From Ulva prolifera (taxonomy: Eukaryota > Chlorophyta > Ulvophyceae > Ulvales > Ulvaceae): DNA of 64,000 nucleotides. Of this stretch, positions 25,701 through 36,726 are shown one piece after another (position 1 is the stretch's first letter; each line of letters starts with the position of its first letter). The stretch covers positions 5,484,936 through 5,548,935 of the forward strand of contig CM041200.1 in NCBI GenBank assembly GCA_023078555.1, given 5' to 3'. The notes below the pieces were generated by a model. It was not told the DNA's origin. It saw only the letters and a program-made list of their open reading frames with translations, and did no database searches. Both the position numbers and the translations under genes were made by a program.

Positions 25701-28492
25701 TTGTGGATTTTACAGCAATAAGATTGTCACAGTACTCGCTAGTGATGGCCAGGATCAGGTGCGCTTAAACGAACAGAGTTTTGGCTTCGTTACTTCATGT
25801 TTTGTTAAGCACACTCCCCTCGTCAAGGTGATGGCTCGGGCAGCATTTTGGCTGCGAACCTGGGCCAGTAGATCTCATGTATGCCTTCAGCTGCAGCCTG
25901 TTGAACTACGCCCCGCGGATACGGTCAAGTGCTCACACATATTAGTATTTGTGGGTGTGGGTGTTTGTACTCATACATGCACAAATACAGATCAATGACC
26001 ATAGGGACAAATCGACTCTGATAGCGTATCTGAGATTGTAGATGCTGCTCTCAAGATGCGCAAGGTTTTCAGACGACTGTGGAGGCCCGCATCGCTCAAG
26101 AAGACTTCACTGCGACAGGGCTGATGGTCGTCGAACGCAACTGGCTGAATGTGTACAAATACACCACCTGGGGCGGCTCTGAAGTGCCCCCCATGCAGCC
26201 CGGCGCGACCTTCGTGCCAGCAGAGCTTTTGCTGAGGCAAGGGCAGACCGAACCGCCGCCCAAGCTCACAGAACGAGACTTGCTGTCTCTTATGGACCGG
26301 TTTGGCATAGGCACAGATGCAACTGTGTCTGATCACATCGCCAAGCAGCAGGTGTGGGTTCATTTCCTGCTCACTCTCAGAATAGCGTTCATGACCTGCG
26401 GTACCGGCAGGGCATGTTGTGGTGCAACGCTTCGCCGCCCGAGCCGGGGCAGCCAGCACACATATTCCGTAGTGCGTCATTCTGAAAATTCCACTTTATG
26501 CTTGGCCTCAATCTGTAAGCTGCAGGCATCTGTGGCTGGTCCTCTGCAGGAAGCAACCTGCAGTCAATGGTAGCACCATGGTTGGTGTTGCAGGGTTCCT
26601 TGATCAAGAGATGTGCATCCAGGGCTCCACTGCATGTTGTGCAAGGTGACAGGCACCTCTATAGCTGAGTGCACGTCTGTGCTGCAGGAGCGAGGATATG
26701 CATTCAAGGATAACAATCAGCAATTTGAGCCTACCACGATGGGCGAAGCGCTCATCGGTGCCTATGACCGCATGGGGCTGAAAGCAGTCTACGAGTGCGC
26801 CTTCATGCAGTGCAAGCAGCACCCCGTTTATCCCAGTGACATGTCATGCGTCCTGTATGGATTCTGTACATTACAGGCACAGCTTGCAGTTTCACATCTT
26901 GCAGTGTGATATCCTATGACATGAAGCACAACCACACTTTCCTGTGATATCACTTCCACTTCCTGCAGTGCGGAGACGCGAGGGCAATTTGAGCAGCAGC
27001 TCAAGAGTATTGTCCGCGGCACGAAGACACTTGACGCAGTACTGAACGAGGATGGGAACCGCTACAAGACTGCATTCGAATCAGCTACGGGGCAGTCGCA
27101 GGTCCGTTCCCCGATAGTTCCTGAGGTGTTTGACAACTTTAATGTGTCTGAAAATACCAAATGCAAATAAACGCCTTGGCTGGCAACTGACAAGCTCAAA
27201 GCTGGTGACAACAAGGCAGCCAGTGTGCAGATGCTGATGGAAGCAATGTCGATCTTCTTTCCTCCGCGGGGCGGAGGTGGGCCTGGTAATCCCCTAGGGC
27301 CACAGGTCGACCACATTGGCACATGCATGTGCGGCGGTATGCTTCAGCTTGTCAGCGACCCAGAGCTGCGGCCGGTTTTGCCAGAAGTCTCCTGCACCGC
27401 AGCGGTGATCAACTGCACAGCCAACCTGCCTGAAATGCCTATCACTGGGGCTTTCCGAGAATTCCAGGTGTGAGACTCCCTGAGGGCTCCAATCGAATTA
27501 CAGCCTTGTCGCTCTGCTCTGTGCACGCTACCCCCCTGTGCACCTGCGCAATTGCGGGGGATGTCAGCTATACACCACACAGCATGTTAATAGCTGGCAG
27601 AAAGCTGCTGCCTTGATGACTAGTCAGCTTGCTCCCCACGCAGGGGGTGGTGCTTTCGCACGTGGCTGGGACTGCCGTACTGGTCTAATGTACTCATCTA
27701 TCTCGAAACTATCTGATATCAAATCCATGCTGGTACCAGCCTCAGGGGAGCATGGTCTACGCACACTAGTTTGGGATGGGGGCGGGGGTCCCCTCCGGTT
27801 GGGGGGGGGGGGGGGGGGGGGCCAATATCGCTGGCCCCGATACGGGGCTTCCAATGTACTACAGTGTCACCAACGGCCAGCATGCAGATCTTACAAGATC
27901 TATGCCCAGCCTGCATGCAGCAAGGCAGGCAGGTGCGGCTGGTGCACATGCGGCTCAGTGTAGCCAGGCTCAACACCCAGGCGCCGGGCGTGCTGGACGA
28001 GCCGCAGCTACAGGCCTGCGTGTTGTGCCACCCACGCGTACGGCAGCTATTCCATAAGATTGCCCTGCACGCGCCGCGGGTGCGTACTCTTGGCGTGCTC
28101 CCGTTTCGCGGACGTACAAATCGATCTCAGCACTCGTGCTGTGCACCCTTTTGTCCATCATCTATTTGTTGCCGTGTTGCACCATTGTTGACATTTGTTG
28201 CCATGCTTCATAGGCTGCAGCAGTACCGGTCAGACAAACACTGTTTCAGTTGTTTGATCGTCTGCCTGTGTGTATATACAAGAGCAATGCTGTGCAGAGG
28301 CATCGGCCTGGTCGTGGTGGAGTGGCAAGAGGGATGGGACGACAGGCTGCCAGGGGAGGTGCGGCACGTGGAAGGGGGCACGGGCCAGCCGCAGGGCGAG
28401 GGGTTCAGGGGCAGGGACAAGGACGGGGCCGTGGTGGTGGCAGACAAGGGCCCGGTAGGCAGGCACGGGGTTGTGGCCGCGGTGATGCTTGA
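22772..28492 (+). CDS. TOP3: DNA topoisomerase III (TOP3-alpha-like catalytic core, RGG-rich tail)
   Basis: This type IA topoisomerase cuts and passes single DNA strands; with RecQ-type helicases and RMI proteins it resolves recombination intermediates. Thirteen exons join in phase to give 826 residues: 22772-22869, 22963-23137, 23258-23362, 23489-23820, 24161-24329, 24686-24877, 25271-25506, 26042-26351, 26688-26794, 26969-27101, 27231-27467, 27888-28079 and 28298-28492. Visible motifs are the Toprim Glu in VAEKP, the metal-binding LDCDREGE, SYGSCQYPTLG, and the active-site Tyr in ISYPRTETD. AHPPIHPT, LACCSQDAQGFQTTVE and FGIGTDAT follow. Two C-terminal cysteine clusters match the zinc-finger positions of animal TOP3A, but the first begins C-x-C. 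The last exon is an Arg/Gly-rich tail. The intron after exon 5 is GC-AG. The exon 1 donor at 22870 was chosen by phase. Confidence 0.93.
24330..24685 (+). other. GC-AG intron 5 of TOP3
   Basis: Exon 5 ends GTCACAAAG and the intron starts GCACGCCCCT; the acceptor is TTTTGCAG before GTAGAAGG. Reading on without splicing meets a stop after three codons. Splicing here joins ATVTK to VEGQQK, matching the order of conserved blocks in TOP3 proteins. Confidence 0.82.
27801..27821 (+). repeat. G21 homopolymer
   Basis: A run of 21 G lies in the TOP3 intron between exons 11 and 12, flanked by further G/C-rich sequence. Long homopolymers are error-prone in sequencing, so the length is uncertain; the exons on both sides are intact. 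Confidence 0.9.
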
Positions 28493-29266
28493 GGCCCTGG
28501 GCACCGAGGCCTCCGCAACGCTAGCCTCCGAAACATTACCAAGGCTTCATGATGTTTGAATTCTTTCACGATGAGGCGGACTGCTGCTCAATGCTTTCCT
28601 GCTCTATCTGCGCCAGCAGTGTTTGATTGCTATAGTTTACTAACGCCGAGAGGCCCTGTGTGAGGATCAGCACTGAGTTGTTTGTACGCTTTAGCCAAGT
28701 TCATGACCATTGTGAGTAGCAGAGACATCAGATTTTCCAGTCACCAGATCCACAAGTCTTGTTACTGCTTACATTAGCAGGCCTTTCCGTCATGACATGG
28801 TAAGCGAAGTCTTGTATACTACGCTCCTTATGGGTGATGCACCGATTGATCAACGTTGTGTTGTAAATTTGCTTGGAAGTGATATTTATTCACATTAGCC
28901 AATCCTAGCCAGCTGCAAGAATGTGTTATATAGTCCCTGTAGTTTCTGAGCACTAACATGAAGGCGATGTTCCTGACATCCTGCCGTGATCGCAAAATTC
29001 TAGCAAGAGCAGACAGGTCGCAGCTGAGGAACACATGCATGATGCAACAGCGCACGACTGTCTTTTCCTGGCATATACTTAGTGTGATGCTGAAACACGG
29101 AACGGAAAGGTTCCGTTTTGCCAAAAGTTTTGCAAAAACATTGTGTCGGAGGACGAAATGTTTGGAGAGCGTGACAGGGCCTTGGTTTAAGTGCAGCTAG
29201 CCAACCTGCTGCCGCTTCCCACATTGTGCAGATCAGGTGCGAGTATGGCCCTTTCATCCGATTAAT
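28493..29266. other. Intergenic region, about 770 bp
   Basis: It lies between the TOP3 stop and the DUF3172 start. Only short unrelated open frames are visible. I see no exon, RNA gene or repeat. Confidence 0.45.
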
Positions 29267-30256
29267 ATGCGCAGTATAGCGTCCCGACAATCAGGCGGCA
29301 TAGTGCCGGTCCGTAGATGTGCAACACGGAACCAGCGCGCTGCGCAAGAACGAGCTGTCCTCGCGTCAGCTCAGGAAAGGCGGAGGCAAGGTCCCACTGT
29401 TCGATCAGACCCGTTCTATGAACAGTTCCAGGTACTGCATTCTCTCTGGTGTCCTGGGCAAGGTGACCTGCAGCTGTAAACGCTTGAATGCATCATCCTG
29501 CGACGAGGCATCTGTGGCACCAAGATCACTGAATCTTGCTGCCCAGGGCACCGATAACTTCCTGACTCTGTTTCAATCTGACAGGTGGGTGTAGGGCGCT
29601 CCAGAGTATCCACCGTACGCAAGGACAGAGTATGGCCAACCGCCCGGTGGCCCTCCACCAGGCAAGCCGTCGGGAAGTGGTGGAGAATGGCGAAACAGAG
29701 CTTTAATAGCTGCAGCTTTCGTTCTTGGGGTGGGCGCCGGAGTGTGGTTTACAGAAGATGTCAATCTGTACCCAAACAATGTGGCAAGCACAGAATTGAT
29801 AGACCGCAAGACTCCCAACTCCGAGCTCTGCATGTCTAACGGCTACTCATCAATGGTTTTTGATCAACGACTTTTCGTGACATTCAATCCGTGCGTCACT
29901 CCTGCTCCATGTGATGACAAGTCCAAATACCTGCCCCCAGTTGTGTAGTCTGACCAACGGCACGCTGCAGGTTCAATGTATATGTTACACAACCAGAGAT
30001 CAAGCCTGGCTGCGTGCTGCGCCGCAGTAACTACAACGTTTTGGAAACCAGAAAGCTCGTGTCCCGCGATGAGGCAGACATGTGCAAGCGTGGCATGAAC
30101 ACTTTCGCGTTTGTGGGAGACTTGGAGAATGCTCCGGAGGTCTCCTGCGTATATCATAGTGAACAAGCCGAAAATCAATACCTCGTGAACCCCAGGCTGG
30201 CACGAATGGGGGATGGTAGACGTCCGCTGGATGCTCCACCAACCGAGGTGCCCTAG
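29267..30256 (+). CDS. DUF3172 family protein, probable plastid membrane protein
   Basis: DUF3172 proteins are uncharacterised single-span membrane proteins shared by cyanobacteria and photosynthetic eukaryotes. Three exons, 29267-29431, 29595-29890 and 29971-30256, join in phase to give 248 residues. The N-terminus is Arg/Ala/Gln-rich and acid-poor, as in a chloroplast transit peptide. A Pro/Gly-rich linker follows, then one hydrophobic helix (RALIAAAFVLGVGAGVWF, about residues 84-101). The conserved domain comes next: NNVAS, TPNSELCMSNGYSSMVFDQR, FVTFNPFNVYVTQP, KPGCVLRRSNY and MNTFAFVGDL, ending in a short charged tail. The start is the first in-frame ATG. No function is known. It is convergent with NSUN6, 553 bp away. 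Confidence 0.82.
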
Positions 30257-30809
30257 GCACCTTGTAGCAACATCCAGTTGATTGGGTATCATTGCGGTCA
30301 CACAGTATTACTCGATTTGGACAGTACCTTTAGAGTAAGTGTAAGTTTCACCCCGACGCCGGCGATACAGATAGTCTGTGCACGGTTGAACATCACAACG
30401 GTCGTTCAACCTCTGTTGTGACCAGACAGCCCAGCCCAGAGAGAGACGTACAGAAGCCTAGACAGAGCTACACGGCCATGAAGTAATTGCCGCTGGTCGT
30501 ACCAAACATAATCTACAGGATCTTCTGTTGTGACCTGGTTGAACATCTCGCCTAAAACTAACCTGCTGATGAATGTCGTTGTGGACATCTGAGCCAGCCA
30601 TGCACAACTTTTTAACTGTGACGTCCTCAGCCATCATAAAGGCGCTTCCACCTGTAGATCGCATGACTTGTGAAACCTTGTACATCGGCTTTCACTCTTG
30701 ACCGATATTCGCTGGTAATACCCATGCTGCTGTATCTTCCACAGATCATGGAACGCTGCTCTGGGGAGAGTTCAACATAGCCAGCAATGTGCTGAGTTCC
30801 CAAATGCCA
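30257..30809. other. Convergent intergenic spacer, 553 bp
   Basis: It lies between the stops of DUF3172 (plus) and NSUN6 (minus), so it should carry two 3' untranslated regions and no promoter. Minus-strand open frames at 30.4-30.7 kb lack any family resemblance. Confidence 0.45.
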
Positions 30810-33800
30810 TCAATTCTGCTCGTCCTCTAGCACGCCAGGCACCGGCACCAATGCGTCGCTCTCAGCAACCTTCGCCGTCTTTTCAAACTTTGCAACAAAA
30901 AACGCAATAGCGTCTACCCCAACGCTCGTGTCAAACCGCTGAACCAGCGCAGCCTCCTCCTGCGTCAGCCACCGCTCTAACCGCAGCCCTCCTCCAGAGT
31001 GGGGCACCTGTGCCTCTCCAACAAGGCCCGGGCCCCCCAGCCGCGGCTCCTGATGCACCAGCCGCAGCTCTGGATAGCGATCAAGGAACCAGCGCACATT
31101 GGCCTCATTTTCGGCTGGGTTCATCGTGCAGGTGGAGAACACCATGTGACCGCCGACGGCAAGCACATGCGCCGCCTCACGCAGCATCAGCCGCTGATAT
31201 CGCGCCCCCTGTTCCAGTTCCTTCAGCCTGGTGTCCACCAGGAGCCGCGGGCGCAGGCCGAGCGCACTGCAGGGCGCGTCCAGCAGAATCCTGTCGAATG
31301 ATTCCCTCTCTAAGCCATCCGGGAACGCAGCCACGCTCCCTGCATGCAAGCTGCTTGCCTTGAGGATTGAGATTGCACGTCAGCAACAATTTGTATTCCG
31401 GCGTAACGGGGGTGCACATACACATGGGGCCCCACCATCCGAACTGCTTTCGAAATAACAAAGAGGCACACTGTGCATGCAAATGCATGGATCAGATATG
31501 GTCATGCCATGTCAGCAGAACGCTCGACACGAGTGCGGTATGTAACATGCATACTGTACCGGTGTTGATTGCATTCACCCCAATGTCATGGTGTGATCGA
31601 TAGTGTCGTCTCAATGGACAAAAGAAGTGCGACATATACAATGTAGGCCTGCTGCGGCAGCACTATCAACACACAAGTTCAGGCACGCGCTCACAAAGCT
31701 ATTGCACTGGCTGTGAAGGTGTACCAGTGCGGCTGGCGTCGACTGCACCGTCACAGGGTGGTGAACCAGGCTGCTCTCCAGAACCTGCAAAATGTCCGCC
31801 AGCAGCTGCGGGGATACGGTTGTTTTTTGGTTCTGGGTGGCCATGCAGCCGCGCCGCCGCTGCCCGCCGCCGCCGCCGCTGAACCTCACGTTCGCTCATC
31901 TGCGTCGCCGCCTTCTGTGGCCGCCGCTTCGGCTGCGCTACATCCCCTTGTGCCTGCAATGCATCTGCCATCATGCCGGTTTCCTCTGACATGCTGTGAT
32001 GTAATGATATGGCACTTCGTTGCATCTAGTTTGACTGGGTCGGCATGCAGTTGGATGTTCATGCCCCCCACGGACCACGTCAGAGGTAAATCAACAGGTC
32101 TTGGGCACGTGTGCATCCCAATGCGGCACCTGGGTACCATTGCGTAAGCACAGATGAGGTCGGACAGTAGACGAGGGCGTCCAGACCAGGTGCAGGGCTC
32201 CTTGACTGCTGACACAGCAAGAAGAAGCCATGCAGATTGAGATCAACATCAACACAGATCATCATGCCGCGCATGATCCTGGCTGATGGCTTGTGCAATG
32301 CTGGGTTTGATGGATCGGCTTTGCAGGTGACAAGAATTCTGTTAAACAGCAACTCAGAATTGCAGCCAACACCACCGCACCTCTCGATGCCTGGCCTTGA
32401 CCTCGTCTGATAGCTTCAGTATGCCTGTGGCATCCTTGCGGTAGCCCTGGATGCAACCACTATGGCCGTACTGCTCAGCCATCTCCCGCACGAGTGTGAT
32501 CTTCTCCTCAGTTCGATCGAATGCAATGATGGAGCCCTGATTAGCCATGCAGCTGGCCAAGGCGCATGTCTTGCCCCCGGGAGCAGCACACATATCCAGC
32601 ACGCGCATGCCAGGGCGGGCATCTAAGGCCACTGCGGCCACAGTCGACGGCAGATTCTGCAATGCTGCCCAGCCATCGTCTCTTAGTTCCTCTGCATTGC
32701 GTTGTCCTGTTGCAGCAGAAGCGGCTCGAAGTGCTGCTGTCGTGCAGCCTAAGGTTCAGACGGGGCACCGGCAGTAGCAGGCAGCAACCATAATGACCAT
32801 CGGTCATTGGTCTGTGCGTACGTGGGAATGGAGGGATGCTGAAGACACGCTGCTGGAGGTGAATTGCGATGCCAGAGCCTTGATTGAAGATATCCCGGCG
32901 GCCTTGCATCACTTGTCCTATGCCGATGTACAAAGCTGCATGCAGCACAGACGTTCAGTCGAGCAGAGCTACAGCCTCTAGCCTTACGTGCAGATGTACG
33001 GAGCCATATGGACACAGCTCAGGATTTGGTCACCTGTTCGGTCCCTGCCAGGCCCATCAGCTGGTCCACTATCCGGGGCGATGTGTTGCCCCCTGGTCAG
33101 CCCGAAGCCTTTGTTGTTGCCTGTAAAGCGTAATATAGCTTCGAGTTTTACATTACTTGCTCGAAGAGATCCGCTGGAGATATCAGCCAACTGAAGCTCT
33201 CATAGAAACGCTGCACTGCAGCAGGCTGGAGCACTGGGAAGGCTGTCAGCGCCATGATCGACGAATGTGTTCAGCATGTAATAATCTCAAGACGCCGCAG
33301 TTCGTTTTCGGAGCATGCCTGTGCGAGGTTAGGAAGTGTAACATTCGCACCTCTCAGCTCACGTGCAATGGACACGGCCACCATGTCACCTTTGGCTACG
33401 CCTTTAGACATTGCCAGCACTCCAGGTGCATAAACATGAGCTCCTCGTATGATGGCCTCCCCAGCTTTGCGGGTTACGACCACCTCTTTCAGTCCTGCAG
33501 GCGCATACATGAACCTACATACCGAGCCTGACGCATTGACGGTCCTAACAGTCCACTTCAGGACGAGTTCAAACCGACTTGATTTGGTTTGAAATTTGGC
33601 ACAATCACCTGTTTAACCACAAACAAAAGCACTCCATCACTGCAATGAGTGCTTTGGTGCGGCTGGAGATTGGCATTACCCGGAGCATTGAAGTTCAATT
33701 CCACCTGTCCCTTCCCTGGAATGCAAACTACATTTGATAATGTGGAGTGAGGATACGGTTCGCCCGAGGCGTGCTGTGTCACGTCTGGGTGAGCTTTCAA

Positions 33801-34161
33801 CAGCCTCAGTACTTGAGCTCTGCTGCATCTTTGTAGATTCACGCGTACTGTGCACAGGAGGGGAGGAGTGCACATATCCTTCAGTATCTTCTGAAGCCTC
33901 GGTTTCCCTAACGCAATCTGTAGGTACTCTTGCACCTGCAACTCAGATGGTTTGCCGCAGCCGTGGTGGTGAGAATGACCGATTCAGCTTCCGCAGGCCC
34001 ACGCGAGCACGATGCAGCAGCTGGGGCACATGAAACAACCTAAGTCAGTTGAGTGCGCGACATTCTGCCTATAAAGTGAAACGCACATGGTCATCAAGTT
34101 CAACTACCGGCTCGAACCGTTTGAGCGGTGTTGCTGCGTCTGTCGCCGCAGTGCAGGCCAT
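30810..34161 (-). CDS. NSUN6: NSUN6-type tRNA/mRNA cytosine-5 methyltransferase
   Basis: NSUN6 methylates C5 of a cytosine near the 3' end of certain tRNAs, and of some mRNAs, using S-adenosylmethionine. Eight exons join in phase to give 519 residues: 34161-34108, 33935-33680, 33494-33351, 33120-33034, 32935-32822, 32691-32381, 31953-31890 and 31339-30810. An N-terminal RNA-binding part (VQEYLQIALG, TVRVN) encloses a PUA domain with IIRGAHVYAPGVLAMS and GFGLTRG. It leads into the linker IGIGQVMQGRRDIF typical of plant homologues. The Rossmann domain shows motif I MRVLDMCAAPGGKT, the catalytic LLDAPCSALGLRPR and the second Cys in FSTCTMNP, then EPRLGGPGLVGE and VDAIAFFVAKFEKT. The 64 bp seventh exon adds a basic insert just before the catalytic motif. 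The first exon (18 codons) rests on phase and on the expected residues before VQEYL. Confidence 0.9.
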
Positions 34162-35038
34162 TGCACGACCTATGTAACTCAGAATGCGGCGCTTACGGAT
34201 ACATTGTATGCCAGACGCTGTGATTGTGTGAATCACGACGACATGGCGTCCGGAATGTGTAAGCATTCAGGAAGTCAAGCGATCAGCCCAAGCGATTGCA
34301 ATGTCATCGAGCGGAGCGTTCGTCGATTGGACTCTGGTGATGGAACAAGTGCATGAGCTGTCATATATCAAGGCAGTGGAGTATTTCACGCTCTTGCCGC
34401 GGTGATGTCGCCTGGTACAGTGCTGTAGCGTCCTGACAGATCTAGGCGGACCATGTCACAGCATGAAAAGGATCTTAGGAACACTAGGCTTGCCAATCTG
34501 TCGTTCGAATGAGGGCAGCACACTAACTAGCACATTGCAAACGTTGAGATAGGCAGCCATAGGCATACTGGACCGGCCTCACGGCATGGATTGGCCAACC
34601 TGGCCAATTCTAAAAGGATTGTAACCAGGCTGGCGATCCCGTTCGTCGTAGCTTCAGTCGTTGGGATGTGAAAGCTTTCTAAGAAACGGCTAGCAAATGT
34701 CAGATTGAAACTTCTGCGTCGCTCTTGCAGGGCAGCAGTCATCATAGGTGCAGACGCAGCAGGGCCGCCTCGGATCTGAAATGATCACAGTTCGCATCAT
34801 CCAGATTCGCGGACTGCTGGTTGTGCTACATCAAATTGTCCACGATGACATTGGCAGGAAGCTTCACATAGCGGATAGCTGGTGCAAGCAGGTTGCATAT
34901 GGTGGCAAAGGCCTCTGATTCAAAGCAGCACAGATCATGACCGGCGGATCATGGCTGCAAATTGAATGCCATTATGCCCCCGGGATCAGGGATTACATGC
35001 TTCATTCGACTGACCCTGAGCAGGCTTTTCACAGCGAC
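34162..35038. other. Intergenic region, 877 bp
   Basis: It lies between the NSUN6 start and the BUD32 stop, both on the minus strand; the NSUN6 promoter should lie here. Open frames on either strand resemble nothing known. No RNA gene or repeat is evident. Confidence 0.45.
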
Positions 35039-36583
35039 TCAACCAACCATAGTTCGTTTGCGGCCGCGCATACGGACCTCTGCAAACCGATTGAACACCG
35101 GGCAGTGCTGTTTGGAGCTGTCTTTGTATGCCTGCAACACAACTTTGAATAGTCCTTCCCGCTCAGAGTGCGCAGATGTGAATGCCCTCTCCATCACATA
35201 CAAATCCACAGCCTTGTCTTCAGGATTTGTGGAGTTATACGCCAGCCCAAAGTCTATCAAAACGAGGACATCATCATCAGTCCTGAGCATCATATTGGAC
35301 GTTGTGAGGTCTCCATGCACCAGGCCGCCATCATGAAGTTGTGCAATGGACTGTCCGATCTGCTTCAAAATAGAGTCGATTCTGTCTTGCGAAACGTCTG
35401 CTCGACGGAAAACCTGCGAAAAGCTCCAATCAATCGATGGAATATGACTGAACTCATAAATTGGAGCAGTGCTGGGTTTTCGCCGTGAGCAGCATCGAAT
35501 GTGCACAGATACGAAGCGGAGTACGAGCGCCAGTCACACCACTGCTTGCCATTTATCCCGAGTAGATGCCGTACACCTGCTTTGATACGTCCCTGCCATG
35601 CGCACACCCTTTCGAATTCTTGCACCCATGAGCACGGTCACACTTGCTTCAAATCATTTGACCTATCCGAAACATGCAATCATCAGGACTGTGTCAACTC
35701 CAGCGTCGTATGCATTAACATGGTGATACACAAATGCAGCTGTGAGTCTCAGGATTCCCTACATGCGTGGATCGCCGATGGCTTCCTGTGATCCTTACTC
35801 TGTGGGATTGCGTTGAAGAAAGCTCACAAAGTCAGTGTGTTTGTGGGGACTTTATGCTTCCAGTGGCATGTGCTCACGTCACTGATCAGAATCGACCAGA
35901 GTACCAAGCAAGAATACTGAACTGGCGCGCTTCAGAATGTTATGCGAGATAATTGAGAATGTGCAAATGATATGTGACTTAAAACCAGAACTATTGGCAC
36001 CTGATTGCAAGGCTATGAGGCGGCTGTTGGATGTGTGCCGCAATTTGTTTGTGAAAGAGCAAAACAGCAGACAGAACTCTATCATTGGTTTTGGGCATCG
36101 GCACTTGTGTGCTTGCGCCATGGGCAGTGTTTGCCTAGAGGCAGCACTCTTGCAAAATGATTGCAGGATTGATCGTCGGTGACAAGTCCAAGGCAGCACA
36201 CCTCTTTGACAGAGCTGCCATTGACAAACTCCATGTATATTGAAGCTGCCTGCATCTCGACATGGTAAGGTACCGGGGTCATCACACCAAGTTTACGCGC
36301 GCGGACCATGCAGCGAACTTCCGCTTTCAGCCGTTGAGCTGTCAATGTTTCATCCAGGGTCGGGTGGCGATATTTCTTGTTGAAGCGCTGCTTGACAATA
36401 GCCTTGCGCTGTAAGAAGTCACATGCCCAAACTCTTGCCTCCGCACCTTGGGCGACCTGCATGCAGGCATGCTCAGAATGGCCATGCGTGTTGCACCCTG
36501 CACCAGTTAATGTACCCAGAAAAGCTCACCAAATCTGCAGGGACCTTGGATTGTATCACAATTGGATCAATCAGCTCGTTCAT
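35039..36583 (-). CDS. BUD32: BUD32/TP53RK, KEOPS complex kinase-ATPase
   Basis: Bud32 is the small atypical kinase-ATPase of the KEOPS complex, which with Kae1 makes the t6A modification of ANN-decoding tRNAs. Three exons, 36583-36545, 36456-36202 and 35413-35039, all phase 0, give 222 residues, the normal length. The family's QGAEARVW opening, the ATP-binding Lys (IVKQRF, K35) and the helix RLKAEVRCM are present. So are the catalytic HGDLTTSNMM (D133), the metal-binding IDFGLA (D152), DLYVMERAF, and the C-terminal VRMRGRKRTMVG, which closes every Bud32. The first exon contributes 13 codons from ATG 36583. An alternative start at 36462, just before the exon 2 acceptor, would skip it, but the spliced form fits the family better. 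It is head-to-head with the ciliary-type gene on the plus strand. Confidence 0.93.
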
Positions 36584-36726
36584 TTTATGCCTTCGAAGAA
36601 CTGGACGTTGGTGATCGCCGGGCAATAGACTGATGTGATATCGACGTGGGGACTGCTCCTCGCAGCTGTTCAGCCTGCCATACCGTATCGAACTTTCAAA
36701 CACCTCAAATCTAAGACTACGAGATC

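Noticed and set aside
36462-36462. Alternative BUD32 start at the ATG just before QVAQGAEA
   Set aside because: That ATG overlaps the exon 2 acceptor; joining the 13-codon upstream exon gives a normal-length Bud32 N-terminus.
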